Assembly: GCF_013623835.1 (NCBI RefSeq)
Contig: NZ_JABKDE010000008.1
Location: 62,001 to 126,000 of the forward strand
From: Brevibacterium oceani
GTDB lineage: Bacteria; Actinomycetota; Actinomycetes; Actinomycetales; Brevibacteriaceae
DNA: 64,000 nucleotides
Direction: 5' to 3'
In this document: piece by piece, positions 8,434 to 17,960 of the stretch
Layout of the letters: each line of letters begins with the position of its first letter
Numbering within the stretch: position 1 is the stretch's first letter
Notes under the pieces: generated by a model
The model's input: only the letters and a program-made list of their open reading frames with translations
What the model was told of the DNA's origin: nothing
Database searches by the model: none
Translations under genes and position numbers: made by a program

Positions 8434-10217
8434 CCGAAGCGTGGTCATCGTCAGCCGATAGTTCCCGCTCCCCTTTCGGACTGCCGCGCCCGGGCAGCGA
8501 ACTCAGCGACTCCGACCTCTGTGCCCGCATCCGTGACCACCGGCCCGAATCGGCAGCTGCACGGGCCGCATACGGTGAGCTCTATGCCCGACATCGGCTG
8601 CCCGCATTGCATTTCGCACTGCGCCTCAACCGAAATCGTGCGCAAGCAGAAGATGCCGTCGCCGAGGCTTTCGCCAAGATCTGGCGCGCGTGGGGGCACG
8701 GGAAAGGGCCGAATGAGTCCTTCAAGGCGTACCTCATGGCCGCTGTGCGCTCCGAATCGTATCGGCGCACTGCGATGGTTCGTGCGACGACGATCGTCGA
8801 ACCCGATGTGCTGACGTTCCTTGCAGACAGCGAACCGGGCGATCACGCCGCCGAGGTGGTTGAGCGAGATCAGCTTGGCCGTGCCTTCAAATCTCTCCCC
8901 GGAGCCTGGCAGAGCGCGCTCATACTCATCGACATCGATGGGACATCGACCGCTGATGCGGCCGCGACGATGGAACTGTCGTCGAATTCCTTCAGTTCGC
9001 TCCTGCGTCGCGCACGAGAGGGACTGCGGGCCGCTTATCTGCAGGCACACGTCGAACCCAGCGCCACCGAATGCGCGGAGTACTCCTCTGCCCTTGCACG
9101 ATTCGTGCGTCAGCAGCTGAGCCCGAAACGCGCCGAAGCGATAGAGGCTCATCTCAGTCACTGCAGTCACTGCCGCCGTCAGTCCTTTAAGCTCCGCAGC
9201 GTCAATGCGACGTTCCAGGCATGGATCACACCGGCGGCTCTCGCAGCCGCGCTCATCGAATGGGGCCATTTCCCGGAAGCAGCTGTGCTGCTGGCGGGAG
9301 CAGAAACGGCGAACGCCGGGCCCGGTGGGCACTCGGGTTCGGTCGCCGCCGAGCCGCACTCGAGTGCGGCAGCCGCAGTTTCGAAAAGCAGCACGGGCAC
9401 TGCGGCCGCGGGCAGCTCCGGAGGCGGCACTGCCGGAGTCGCGGCCGGAGCCTCGGCGGTCAAGGCTGTGATCGCAGGCATCGCCGCCAGCGCCGCCATT
9501 GCGGCCGGTGCCGCCGCACTTGTGAATCTTCAGAGCGGCCCAGTCCCACAGTCGGCTGCTGAGGCAGTGACCTCCTCGGCGCCTGCTGTCCCACCGAAGA
9601 CGACGCCTTCTTCAGCCTCTCCACCACCCGCTGCTGGGCCGGACGGAGGCGATGAGAAAGGTGAGACTTCGGACGAACGCGAGCAAACCGCCGCTGAGCA
9701 CTCCGCTCCAGGCGATGCGGAGCGGTCGCAGGCCGCCCGGAAGAACGCTCAAGCGCCGACCCCGCAGGAAGAGATCCATGCCCCCTCCTCGTCCGACCGG
9801 CAGCAGCCGACGGACGATGACGAAGAACAGGAACCTGCCGAGGTTCCGCCTGTGGAACCGGACGAGCCCTCATCCGAAACGACCCCAGAGACTGCCGAAC
9901 CAACATCGGCCGAGGAGCCGACGGACTCGAGCGAGCCCAGCCCCGAACCGAGCAGTGCTCCTACGACCCCAGCAGAACCGAGTTCCGACTCCTCATCGGA
10001 ATCGTCGGAAGGCACTCACGATGCGGCTGCGAACAGCGACGCGGGCTCCTCGACCGCGCCCAGCGAACCGGATGCAGGGGTCGATTCGACCTCAGACGCA
10101 GACGCAGACGATTCGACTGCAGAAGATGCTTCTGACGCCTCAGAGGCCGATGGAGAAGACTCTGACGAAGACCCCCACTGTCACCTCGTCGGCTGGTGGT
10201 GGGAGTTCTGCCACTGA
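8430..10217 (+). CDS. ECF sigma factor fused to membrane-anchored anti-sigma-like tail
   Basis: 595 aa from ATG 8430. Sigma region 2 lies at about residues 35-95 (RNRAQAEDAVAEAFAKIWRAW) and region 4 at about 150-205 (SLPGAWQSALILIDIDG). A zinc-finger-like HLSHCSHC motif near residue 240 resembles anti-sigma ZAS/HC2 domains. A hydrophobic helix follows at about 345-367 (KAVIAGIAASAAIAAGAAAL), then ~230 residues rich in Pro, Ser, Glu and Asp, ending CHLVGWWWEFCH. Inference: a self-regulating, membrane-tethered sigma factor with an extracellular tail, released on an envelope signal. The divergent LPXTG gene is a candidate target. Confidence 0.82.
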   Translation: MTEAWSSSADSSRSPFGLPRPGSELSDSDLCARIRDHRPESAAARAAYGELYARHRLPALHFALRLNRNRAQAEDAVAEAFAKIWRAWGHGKGPNESFKAYLMAAVRSESYRRTAMVRATTIVEPDVLTFLADSEPGDHAAEVVERDQLGRAFKSLPGAWQSALILIDIDGTSTADAAATMELSSNSFSSLLRRAREGLRAAYLQAHVEPSATECAEYSSALARFVRQQLSPKRAEAIEAHLSHCSHCRRQSFKLRSVNATFQAWITPAALAAALIEWGHFPEAAVLLAGAETANAGPGGHSGSVAAEPHSSAAAAVSKSSTGTAAAGSSGGGTAGVAAGASAVKAVIAGIAASAAIAAGAAALVNLQSGPVPQSAAEAVTSSAPAVPPKTTPSSASPPPAAGPDGGDEKGETSDEREQTAAEHSAPGDAERSQAARKNAQAPTPQEEIHAPSSSDRQQPTDDDEEQEPAEVPPVEPDEPSSETTPETAEPTSAEEPTDSSEPSPEPSSAPTTPAEPSSDSSSESSEGTHDAAANSDAGSSTAPSEPDAGVDSTSDADADDSTAEDASDASEADGEDSDEDPHCHLVGWWWEFCH

Positions 10218-10260
10218 TCCACCGCTGAAGACGGAGAGCTCAGACTGCTCGCGGTGGATC
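10216..10260. terminator. Terminator hairpin after the sigma factor
   Basis: Inverted repeat GATCCACCGC / GCGGTGGATC (10 bp) with a 25-nt loop starts in the TGA stop of the sigma gene. The convergent LuxR gene ends 68 bp further on. Confidence 0.55.
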
Positions 10261-10327
10261 GATCGCTCCGACGCCTCCGACAGCTGGCCGGCAGGCGGTC
10301 GCCTCGCCGCAGACGATTCGCACGCAG

Positions 10328-11743
10328 TCACCTCTGCTGAGCGCGGTGGGCGTGGGCCACGGCCTCGGCTCGGCTGCGCACGCCGAGTTTGCGGTAAAGC
10401 GCAGACAGTCGGTTCTTCAGCGTACCCGCCACCACTCCGAACTCGCGGGCGATCTGCGCGATCGACTTCGATGAGTCGATCGCGAACAGCAGCGACTGCT
10501 CGGCCGGCGTGAGATCGGTCTGGAAATCCGGGGACACCGGAGAAGTCTCCGGCAGCTCGAGCAGACGCTTCTGCAGCACGGCCGCCGTGATCTCCACAGA
10601 ATTGAACGACCGCGCCACGGCCACCCACTCGGAGCAATCGGCCGAAGCGGGAATGAGCGCCTCTCGAGCAGACTTCGACAACTGAGTGACGGCAACCACC
10701 GAAGCCGTGATCGCACAATAGTCGAGCATGTCGACGAAGGCTTCCAGCGCCTCAACGGAACGGCCCTCATGGTGGAGCATGTCGGCACGCAGAGCCATGG
10801 CTGAGCTCTTGAGCCTGGGCCCCTCATCGCCGGCCAGCAACTGCCCGGTGGCGGTCCACAGCGGATCGTGCTGCCCGAAGACGAAGGCCTGACGAGCCTT
10901 GACGACCGAGTACTCCTGACTCTGCGGACTCTCCACCAGCAGCTTCGCCGCGGCCGAGGCTCGCCCTTCATACACTAACCACAGACTTCTCAGCATGTGC
11001 GGAATGGGCCCCAGGAACTGGGTGGGTTTCGCCTGCTCGAGTGCAATGAGGATCTGTCCGGCCGCATCGAGAGCGAGCTGGTCCAGGCTGCGCATCAATT
11101 CGATGCACAGGGCCGTGTATTCGTCCGGCAGCGCGGCCATTCCGAATCTGCGAGCGTCCTCACGTGCGCGTTCCAGGTTGCGGTCCATATCAGGTCCTTG
11201 CCCGTGCCCCATTCCAGCCAGGGCGGTCTCCACGAGACCCGCGAGCAGAGGGTGCGGGGAGTTCGGGGCGTAGATCTCGGCGAACTGGACGACCCGCTGG
11301 AGCACGCGCATCGCTTCGGGGAAGCGACCGGCCCCCACCAGATTCCGCCCGTGCTCGAGGTTGAGTTCGGCCTGCAGCATCAGGGCGGGCCCTGGCTCTC
11401 CCGCCCTGAGGCGGCGCAGACGGTCGCGTCCCACCTCGATGACGTTCAACGCGGCTTCGTTCTCCCGGTTGAGCCGGTGCGTCCGCGCTTCGAGCATGGT
11501 CACTGCGGTCACCTCGTCCGCGGTGAGTCGACGTTCGGTCTCGGCGGACAGGAGTCCAAGCATCTCCGGCAGCACGATGCTGGAGAAATCGGTGGGCGAG
11601 ACCAATGTCGGCACATCGTCGGTGCCCAATCGCGTGCGGATCGAGTCGATGCGACGAGCAGCACTGCGAGCCAGAGTGAGGATCGGGTTCTGCGCCAACA
11701 CCTCCTCGGGGACGCTGAGGTAAGCCTCGACGGCGCTGGGCAC
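10328..11743 (-). CDS. LuxR-type regulator, C-terminal part after in-frame amber
   Basis: 471 aa if started at GTG 11743. Helical, TPR-like repeats fill most of the length. The last ~60 residues form a LuxR helix-turn-helix (LTPAEQSLLFAIDSSKSIAQIAREFGV ... GTLKNRLSALYRKLGV). No Shine-Dalgarno sequence precedes the GTG. The same reading frame continues upstream through a single TAG (11762-11764) into the 204-codon frame described next, so this is probably the 3' part of one ~683-codon MalT/LuxR-like gene. It could be translated alone, by readthrough, or not at all. Confidence 0.72.
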   Translation of the reverse strand: MPSAVEAYLSVPEEVLAQNPILTLARSAARRIDSIRTRLGTDDVPTLVSPTDFSSIVLPEMLGLLSAETERRLTADEVTAVTMLEARTHRLNRENEAALNVIEVGRDRLRRLRAGEPGPALMLQAELNLEHGRNLVGAGRFPEAMRVLQRVVQFAEIYAPNSPHPLLAGLVETALAGMGHGQGPDMDRNLERAREDARRFGMAALPDEYTALCIELMRSLDQLALDAAGQILIALEQAKPTQFLGPIPHMLRSLWLVYEGRASAAAKLLVESPQSQEYSVVKARQAFVFGQHDPLWTATGQLLAGDEGPRLKSSAMALRADMLHHEGRSVEALEAFVDMLDYCAITASVVAVTQLSKSAREALIPASADCSEWVAVARSFNSVEITAAVLQKRLLELPETSPVSPDFQTDLTPAEQSLLFAIDSSKSIAQIAREFGVVAGTLKNRLSALYRKLGVRSRAEAVAHAHRAQQR

Positions 11744-11761
11744 ATCGATGAAGACATTGAC

Positions 11762-12376
11762 CTAACGGCGCGCCCATCCCCGTTCGAGCACATGCCAATC
11801 ACGAAGCTCGACGACGAGTTCGACGACCTCGGTCAGACCTTCACGTCTGTCCGAACGCTGTCGGCCGATGGAATCGGAGACCGCCGCTCCGAGAGCCTCG
11901 CGCGGACTCTTCTCGGCAAGATTCGCGTCGACAGAGGTGACTCGACGCATGAGTGCGCGGATGAGGTCCGGAACCGTGAACACCACATCGGTGTCGGCGG
12001 ATGCGGCGAGCAGGCCCTCTGCGGTCAGCAGCGAGGTGAGCTCCTCGGGCGTGGCCGAGGTCGCCACCTCTGCGGCGGCGAAGGCGGCGTGGACCAGATC
12101 GACCATGCTCGGGGTGATCTGCGGCGTCCAGGCGAAGAGGGCGAGCAGATAGAGGACGGCAGATTCGCGGGAGCCTGCGCCGACGGTCGGAGTCAGTTCC
12201 GGGGACAACATTGCGACGGTCCGATCCGGGTCGGTGTCGCCCGCAGGCAGGCCCGCTTCGACTCGGGCCCGGAGGAGGGAGGCGGCGATGCGGGTGCGGC
12301 CGCCGCTCGCGCGGAAGACCTGCTCCAGCTCGGACTCGGAGAGCGTGCTGAGCAAGACCTCACATAAAGGAGACAT
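11762..12376 (-). CDS. N-terminal part of the amber-split LuxR-type regulator
   Basis: 204 aa, ATG 12376, 20 nt after the miaA stop. The sequence is helical with no recognisable P-loop (SESELEQVFRASGGRTRIAAS; TPQITPSMVDLVHAAFAAAEV). It ends LRDWHVLERGWARR, then TAG, and the frame resumes VNVFIDVPSAVEAYL without a shift. That continuity suggests a nonsense mutation or readthrough in one gene with the downstream LuxR part. On its own I can assign no function. Confidence 0.6.
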   Translation of the reverse strand: MSPLCEVLLSTLSESELEQVFRASGGRTRIAASLLRARVEAGLPAGDTDPDRTVAMLSPELTPTVGAGSRESAVLYLLALFAWTPQITPSMVDLVHAAFAAAEVATSATPEELTSLLTAEGLLAASADTDVVFTVPDLIRALMRRVTSVDANLAEKSPREALGAAVSDSIGRQRSDRREGLTEVVELVVELRDWHVLERGWARR

Positions 12377-12396
12377 GCCCTGGTCCCGAGCCGCGT

Positions 12397-13329
12397 TCAG
12401 GACCGACCGAGGACCTCGAGCGCGGCCGCGAGGTTCGCTTCTGGGTCGACTGCGGTGCCGTCGATCCAGTGGATGCGCGGGTCTCGGCGGAACCAGGTGT
12501 CCTGCCTGCGGGCGAACTGTCGGGTCCTGACCGTCGTCTCCTCCTTCGCCCCCGCTGCGGTGAGCTCTGCGTCGAGGTGGCGTCGGATCTGTGCGTAGCC
12601 GATCGCGCGAGAGGCCGTCTTTCCCTCCGCGAGGCCGACATCGAGCAGGCGCCGGACCTCATCGACCCAACCCATCTCCCACATCGCTTCCACGCGTGCC
12701 GCGATGCGCTCGTGGAGGACTGGACGGTCCATGCTCAAACCCAGGTGGATCGTCGGCTCGATCTCCTGATAGTCAGGCAGCTGCGCGCTGAAGGGTCGCC
12801 CCGTGAGCTCGATGACCTCGAGGGCGCGGGCGATGCGCCGCTGATCGTTGACGGTGATCTTCTCCGCTGCCGCCGGGTCGAGTGCCGCCAGCCGCTGATG
12901 CATCCCCCACCGGTCGTCGGCGACCTCGGCCTCGAGCCGGGCGCGGACTTCAGCGTCGGTGCCGGGGAATTCCATGTGGTCGACGGCGGCACGGACATAG
13001 AGCCCGGATCCACCGACGAGGATGGGCCGCCGCCCGCGGCCTCGAATCTCGGCGATGGCCTCCCGTGCCCGCGATTGGAAGTCTTGGACGTTCGCTTCTT
13101 CGGTGACATCGAGGAAGTCGATGAGATGGTGCGGAATGCTGCGCCGTTCACCCACGGGCAGCTTCGCGGTGCCGATGTCCATCCCCTGGTAGAACTGCAT
13201 CGAATCCGTGTTGATGATCTCCCCGCCGAGGTGGCCGGCAAGATCGAGCGCCAGATTCGACTTCCCCGTGGCAGTGGCACCGACGACGGTGATGATCGGC
13301 TGCCGGTCGTCGTTCACGGGCTCAGTCAT
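12397..13329 (-). CDS. miaA: tRNA dimethylallyltransferase
   Basis: 310 aa from ATG 13329. Transfers dimethylallyl to A37 of tRNAs reading UNN codons, making the substrate for MiaB two genes upstream. P-loop GATATGKS lies near residue 19, then DSMQFYQGMDIGTAK and the prenyl-binding GGSGLYVRA. The longer frame up to 13677 has no family similarity, so I rejected it. The start overlaps the stop of the upstream conserved hypothetical by 8 bp. The operon is miaB - hypothetical - miaA. Confidence 0.95.
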   Translation of the reverse strand: MTEPVNDDRQPIITVVGATATGKSNLALDLAGHLGGEIINTDSMQFYQGMDIGTAKLPVGERRSIPHHLIDFLDVTEEANVQDFQSRAREAIAEIRGRGRRPILVGGSGLYVRAAVDHMEFPGTDAEVRARLEAEVADDRWGMHQRLAALDPAAAEKITVNDQRRIARALEVIELTGRPFSAQLPDYQEIEPTIHLGLSMDRPVLHERIAARVEAMWEMGWVDEVRRLLDVGLAEGKTASRAIGYAQIRRHLDAELTAAGAKEETTVRTRQFARRQDTWFRRDPRIHWIDGTAVDPEANLAAALEVLGRS

Positions 13330-14080
13330 CGTCGGCTCGCGTCCAGGTGCTGGTTCCGCAGATCGAACGCACCTCGTGCACCGGTTCATCGAAGACGAGG
13401 TCGAATGGCGACAGTGTGGCATTCGCGCTGGTGAGGTTTCGGATTCCTGCTTCGACCACGGTGAGGTCGGCGTGGACGCTGTGTGCTTGGGAGCAGAGGT
13501 CGAGGACGCGACCGGTGTCGATCGCGGCAACAGAGTCCGATGTGGTGGTGGGGGAACGATCTGAACGCGGACGGGCAGCGTTGCCCGAGCCAAGGTCCGA
13601 AGCACCGCCGGCAGTGAGTGCCTCGACGAGTGCTGCGTCGAACTCAGCTGCCCCGTCGATGGGAGCCAACGGCGCATCGTCCGTGGCGGCTCCGGACAGG
13701 TCGAGCGGCAGGAGCAGGTTCTCGCTGCTCCCGATCGGTCCGACCGTGGTCTCGGCGGCGTGCGCGTGAAGCAACGCGATGATGACGGATGGGGCGGCCG
13801 CCTCGGCGATCTGACGTTCTTCCGGTGTCAGGGATTCGACGGCCTCGACCCATTCTTCGCCTGTGAGGAGCCGACCGGTCTCCATGTCGATTCCGCGGTC
13901 GATGCCCCACCCTCCGAGTCCTGCCACTCGTGGCAGGGTCTCGACCGGCAGCGCCCACGATTCCTCGGTGCGCAGCACCTGGCGGATGGATTCGCGCAAT
14001 TGTGCGATCCGCGGCGGTTCGCTGCGGTCGATGTCGTCGAGCAGCACCGGGGCCGCGGGGGTGAGGGCGCAGGTGCCCAT
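13322..14080 (-). CDS. Conserved hypothetical, possibly extradiol-dioxygenase-like
   Basis: 252 aa encoded between miaB and miaA. The start MGTCALTPAAPVLLDDIDRSEPPRIAQLRESIRQVL recalls the opening strand and helix of the class III extradiol dioxygenase subunit B-like proteins that occupy this slot in many actinobacteria. I see no clear metal-ligand set. A low-complexity Ala/Ser/Asp stretch sits near residues 150-190. The ATG at 14080 is one base from the miaB stop (TGAGATG) and the gene overlaps miaA by 8 bp, so the three are co-translated. Confidence 0.72.
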   Translation of the reverse strand: MGTCALTPAAPVLLDDIDRSEPPRIAQLRESIRQVLRTEESWALPVETLPRVAGLGGWGIDRGIDMETGRLLTGEEWVEAVESLTPEERQIAEAAAPSVIIALLHAHAAETTVGPIGSSENLLLPLDLSGAATDDAPLAPIDGAAEFDAALVEALTAGGASDLGSGNAARPRSDRSPTTTSDSVAAIDTGRVLDLCSQAHSVHADLTVVEAGIRNLTSANATLSPFDLVFDEPVHEVRSICGTSTWTRADDD

Positions 14081-14081
14081 C

Positions 14082-15578
14082 TCAGGCGCGGGGGCGGATG
14101 GTCGGCATGCCCAGGTTGGTCGTGCCGGCCGCGGCCTGCCCGGGGGTGGGCGCTCCGCAGCTGTCGGCCTGTGCCCGATCGTAGGCGTCGCCGGCGCGGG
14201 ACGGGCGCACCGAGTAGCCGGAGTCGGCGAGGAGGAAGTAGGGCTTCGCCTCGGTGACGGTGGCGGTGACGAAGTCGCCCGGGCGGGGCAGCTCGGCGCC
14301 TTCGGGGATGCCGACGTGGACGAGGCGGTTGTCGGCGGCGCGTCCGCTCAGGCGCGGGGAATCGTCGTGCGGCAGCTTCGTGACGAGCACCTCGACCTCG
14401 CGGCCGATCTGCTGCTTGTTCTCGTCCCACGCGATCTCGTCTTGGAGAGCGGTGAGGCGTTCGAAGCGTTCCTGGACGACTTCCTTGGGCACCTGGTTCT
14501 CCATCGTGGCCGCCGGTGTGCCGGGGCGGATCGAGTACTGGAAGGTGAATGCCTGGGAGAAGCGGGCCCGGCGGACGATGTCCATCGTGCCTTGGAAGTC
14601 CTCTTCGGTCTCGCCGGGGAATCCGACGATGATGTCGGTGGAGATCGCCGCATGCGGGATGCGTTCGCGCACGGTGTCGAGGATGTTCATGAACCGCTTG
14701 GTCCGGTAGGAGCGGCGCATGGATTTGAGGATCGTGTCCGACCCGGACTGCAACGGCATGTGCAGCTGCGGCATCACGGTCGGAGTCTCGGCCATGGCGT
14801 CGATGACGTCGTCGGAGAACGCGGCGGGGTGTGGGCTGGTGAAGCGGACGCGTTCGATGCCGTCGACACTGCCGACGGCGCGCAGCAGCTTCGCGAAGGC
14901 ACCCTTGTCGCGGAATTCCGCGCCGTAGGAGTTGACGTTCTGTCCCAGCAGAGTGACTTCGACGACTCCGTCGGCCACGAGCGCTTCGACCTCGGCAAGG
15001 ATGTCGCCGGGGCGGCGGTCCTTCTCCTTGCCGCGCAGACTGGGCACGATGCAGAAGGTGCAGGTGTTGTTGCAGCCGACGGAGATCGAGACCCATCCGG
15101 AGTGCTGGGATTCGCGGCGGCTGGGCAGGGTGGAGGGGAAGACATCGAGACTCTCGAGGATCTCGACCTGGGCTTCCTCGTTGTGGCGGGCGCGCTCCAA
15201 CAGTGCCGGCAGGGATCCCATGTTGTGGGTGCCGAAGACGACGTCGACCCAGGGGGCCTTCTTCACGATGGTGTCCCGGTCCTTCTGTGCCATGCAGCCG
15301 CCGACGGCGATCTGCAGACCTGGGTGGTGCTCCTTGACCTTCGCGAGCTGGCCGAGGTTGCCGTAGAGGCGGTTGTCGGCGTTCTCACGCACGGCGCAGG
15401 TGTTGAAGACGACGACGTCGGCTTGATCGCAGGTGTCTGCCTGAATGTACCCGGCGTCGTCGAGGAGTCCGGAGAGTCGCTCGGAGTCGTGCACGTTCAT
15501 CTGGCAGCCGTAGGTCTTCACTTCGTAGCTGCGCGGGGTGTTCCCGGTCGTCGTCGGAGAGTCAATCAGTTCAGTCAT
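14082..15578 (-). CDS. miaB: tRNA-2-methylthio-N6-dimethylallyladenosine synthase
   Basis: 498 aa radical-SAM methylthiotransferase. The N-terminal MTTase domain has its three cysteines in [16 protein letters not shown] and VGGCMAQ, binding the auxiliary Fe-S cluster. The radical-SAM CxxxCxxC is CNNTCTFC near residue 175. A TRAM domain follows at about 385-450. The C-terminus carries a nonconserved Pro/Ala tail. It acts on the i6A37 made by MiaA, encoded two genes downstream. No strong Shine-Dalgarno is visible before ATG 15578. Confidence 0.96.
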   Translation of the reverse strand: MTELIDSPTTTGNTPRSYEVKTYGCQMNVHDSERLSGLLDDAGYIQADTCDQADVVVFNTCAVRENADNRLYGNLGQLAKVKEHHPGLQIAVGGCMAQKDRDTIVKKAPWVDVVFGTHNMGSLPALLERARHNEEAQVEILESLDVFPSTLPSRRESQHSGWVSISVGCNNTCTFCIVPSLRGKEKDRRPGDILAEVEALVADGVVEVTLLGQNVNSYGAEFRDKGAFAKLLRAVGSVDGIERVRFTSPHPAAFSDDVIDAMAETPTVMPQLHMPLQSGSDTILKSMRRSYRTKRFMNILDTVRERIPHAAISTDIIVGFPGETEEDFQGTMDIVRRARFSQAFTFQYSIRPGTPAATMENQVPKEVVQERFERLTALQDEIAWDENKQQIGREVEVLVTKLPHDDSPRLSGRAADNRLVHVGIPEGAELPRPGDFVTATVTEAKPYFLLADSGYSVRPSRAGDAYDRAQADSCGAPTPGQAAAGTTNLGMPTIRPRA

Positions 15579-15695
15579 GGCGCAACCATTCTAGCCGTTC
15601 CCGGCCTCCGGGGCGTCACTCGAGGACCGGGGGCACCACCGGCGGAAACGCTGCGTCACCCGGGAACCATGGCGTCACCGGCGCCCCGGGGAGCC

Positions 15696-16691
15696 TCAGT
15701 CGTCGGCGAGGACCTCTCTGGTCACCTTGATGCATATCGCCGAGGGGAATCCGCGGCGGGCGAGCATGCCGAGGATGCGGCGCTCGCGCACCGCATAGTC
15801 GAGGCGGCGTGTGGAGGCGGCCTTCTTTGCGGCGACTTCGCGAGCGAGATCTTCTTCGCCATCGACGTCGGCGACGGCTTCGGAGGCGAGTTCGGGGCTG
15901 ATGCCCTTTTTGCTGAGTTCGCGTTTGAGCACGGATTTCGACAGCTTACGGTTCTCCCGTTGCGCGCGGACGAAACGATGGGCGAACTCTTCGTCGTTGA
16001 GCAGCCGGGAGTTCTCCAGCTTGTCGAGGAGGACGTCGACGGCCTCGGGCATGAGGTCGCGTTTGAGCAGCTTCTTCCGCAGCTCCTCACGCGAGTGGTC
16101 GCGCATCGCGAGCATGTTCATCGCCGTCTTCTTCGCCTGCGCATAGTCGGCGTCGAAGTCCGGCGCATCGTCCTCGTCGGTGTCGAAGTCCACCGGGTCC
16201 GCGTCGCCGGAGAAGCCGCGGGCGCTGGCATCGGCACCGGCACCGGCATCGGCCCAGTCGTCGGCTAGGAGGTCTGAGGCATCGACGAAGTCGGGAACCG
16301 ACTCGGTGTCGCCTTCTACCCACCCGTTGTCGGGCTCTCTGCCGGGGCGCTTATTGCTGCCTGACTTCTTCTTCTGGCGGCCGCCCGAACCCGTTCCTGA
16401 ACCCCGCTTCGGCCCCTGAGTAGTGGTACCAGTACGGCCACCTCGTCGAGCGGTGGCGGCGGAGTCCGAGCCGGGGCCCGTGCCCAAGCCTGCACCGCGA
16501 TCCTCGTCGAGGCTGGTCAGCCCGGCGAAGAACCCGGCCTCGCCTTCGGCATGGCGCTGGTCGATCTCGGAGATTGCACTGCGCAGCTCCGACAGGGTCG
16601 CGGCCTGCGCTGATTCCCCCGCACCGTCCTGTTGGGCCGGTGCGGCGGACTCGTCGCCGGGCTGCGAAGTGTCAGGAGACTTCGACGTCAT
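15696..16691 (-). CDS. recX: RecA regulator RecX with long acidic N-terminal extension
   Basis: 331 aa, about twice the usual RecX length. The RecX three-helix repeats occupy the last ~150 residues ([57 protein letters not shown]). Residues 1-180 are low-complexity, Gly/Asp/Ala-rich and probably disordered. RecX binds and inhibits RecA filaments. The ATG at 16691 lies inside recA (20-bp overlap), so the two are translationally coupled. Confidence 0.9.
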   Translation of the reverse strand: MTSKSPDTSQPGDESAAPAQQDGAGESAQAATLSELRSAISEIDQRHAEGEAGFFAGLTSLDEDRGAGLGTGPGSDSAATARRGGRTGTTTQGPKRGSGTGSGGRQKKKSGSNKRPGREPDNGWVEGDTESVPDFVDASDLLADDWADAGAGADASARGFSGDADPVDFDTDEDDAPDFDADYAQAKKTAMNMLAMRDHSREELRKKLLKRDLMPEAVDVLLDKLENSRLLNDEEFAHRFVRAQRENRKLSKSVLKRELSKKGISPELASEAVADVDGEEDLAREVAAKKAASTRRLDYAVRERRILGMLARRGFPSAICIKVTREVLADD

Positions 16692-17769
16692 CCGTCTGTG
16701 CTTCTCCAGCTGCTTCGGTCTCTTCCGCAGCCTCAGGCTCGTCGGCCTTGATGAGACCCAGCTTGTGCTTGATCTTCAGCTCGATCTCTTCGGCGAGTCC
16801 CGGGTTGTCGCGGAGGAAGTTGCGGACGTTCTCCTTGCCCTGTCCCAGCTGGTCGCCGTCGTAGGTGAACCAGGAGCCGGACTTGCGGACGATTCCGTTG
16901 TCGACGCCCATATCGATGAGGCTGCCCTCGCGGGAGATTCCGTGTCCGTAGAGGATGTCGAACTCGGCCTGCTTGAACGGCGGGGCGACCTTGTTCTTCA
17001 CGATCTTCGCCCGTGTCCGGTTGCCGACCGCGTCCTGACCTTCCTTGAGGGTCTCAATGCGGCGGACGTCGATGCGGACCGAGGCGTAGAACTTCAGCGC
17101 CTTACCACCCGAGGTGGTCTCCGGGGAACCGAAGAAGACGCCGACCTTCTCACGCAGCTGGTTGATGAAGATCGCGGTGGTCTTCGACTGAGCGAGGGCA
17201 CCGGTGATCTTACGCAGCGCCTGCGACATCAGACGGGCCTGGAGGCCGACGTGGCTGTCGCCCATCTCGCCTTCGATCTCGGCCTTGGGCACGAGGGCCG
17301 CGACGGAGTCGATGACGATGACGTCGAGGGCGCCGGAGCGGATGAGCATATCGGCGATCTCGAGTGCCTGTTCACCGGTGTCCGGCTGGGAGACGAGGAG
17401 CTGGTCGGTGTCGACTCCGAGCTTCTTCGCGTACTCGGGATCGAGGGCGTGTTCGGCGTCGATGAAGGCTGCGATGCCGCCGCCCTTCTGTGCGTTGGCC
17501 ACAGCGTGCAGGGCCACGGTCGTCTTACCGGAGGACTCCGGACCGTAGATCTCGACGACGCGGCCGCGCGGCAGTCCGCCGATGCCCAAAGCGATGTCGA
17601 GGGCGACTGAACCGGTCGGGATCGAAGCGATCGGTTCGCGAACGCCCTCGCCCAGACGCATGATCGCGCCCTTGCCGTAGTTGCGGTCGATCTGCCCCAG
17701 CGCGGCGTCGAGAGCCTTCGACTTGTCTCCGCCGGTGGGAACCTGGAGGTTCTTGGGTGTACGTGCCAT
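16672..17769 (-). CDS. recA: Recombinase RecA
   Basis: 365 aa. Strand exchange and LexA co-protease. Walker [10 protein letters not shown] near residue 75, Walker [13 protein letters not shown], the MAW-loop region [15 protein letters not shown] and loop L2 [21 protein letters not shown] are all intact. The C-terminus is acidic. GAGGAGAC precedes ATG 17769. An SOS-box-like GAAC-N4-GTTC lies about 145 bp upstream. recX overlaps its 3' end. Confidence 0.98.
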   Translation of the reverse strand: MARTPKNLQVPTGGDKSKALDAALGQIDRNYGKGAIMRLGEGVREPIASIPTGSVALDIALGIGGLPRGRVVEIYGPESSGKTTVALHAVANAQKGGGIAAFIDAEHALDPEYAKKLGVDTDQLLVSQPDTGEQALEIADMLIRSGALDVIVIDSVAALVPKAEIEGEMGDSHVGLQARLMSQALRKITGALAQSKTTAIFINQLREKVGVFFGSPETTSGGKALKFYASVRIDVRRIETLKEGQDAVGNRTRAKIVKNKVAPPFKQAEFDILYGHGISREGSLIDMGVDNGIVRKSGSWFTYDGDQLGQGKENVRNFLRDNPGLAEEIELKIKHKLGLIKADEPEAAEETEAAGEAQTDDVEVS

Positions 17770-17913
17770 GACGTCTCCTCATCGTTGCTTTTCCTTTGAG
17801 ACCAAGGCTAGAAGATGGCACTGACATAACGACAGAGGAAGGAAGTCCTCGGTGGATAACCAGCCACTCGACATCACAGGTCCCGCGATTCCTCACCAGG
17901 ATAACGCACATGG

Positions 17914-17925
17914 GAACAGGTGTTC
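17914..17925. promoter_or_regulatory. Candidate LexA (SOS) box of recA
   Basis: GAACAGGTGTTC matches the actinobacterial LexA half-site pattern GAAC-N4-GTTC exactly. It sits 145-156 bp before the recA ATG on the minus strand, between recA and the VOC gene. TATATATTCGAG directly next to it is relatively A/T-rich, as expected near a promoter. Confidence 0.6.
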
Positions 17926-17960
17926 TATATATTCGAGCGTGTCGCGTGTCTCCCCGCGAT

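Noticed and set aside
13330..13677. Longer N-terminus for MiaA
   Set aside because: The added 116 residues are a Ser/Pro/Arg shadow of the upstream gene; the family start is MTEPVNDDRQPIITVVGATATGKS-like at 13329.
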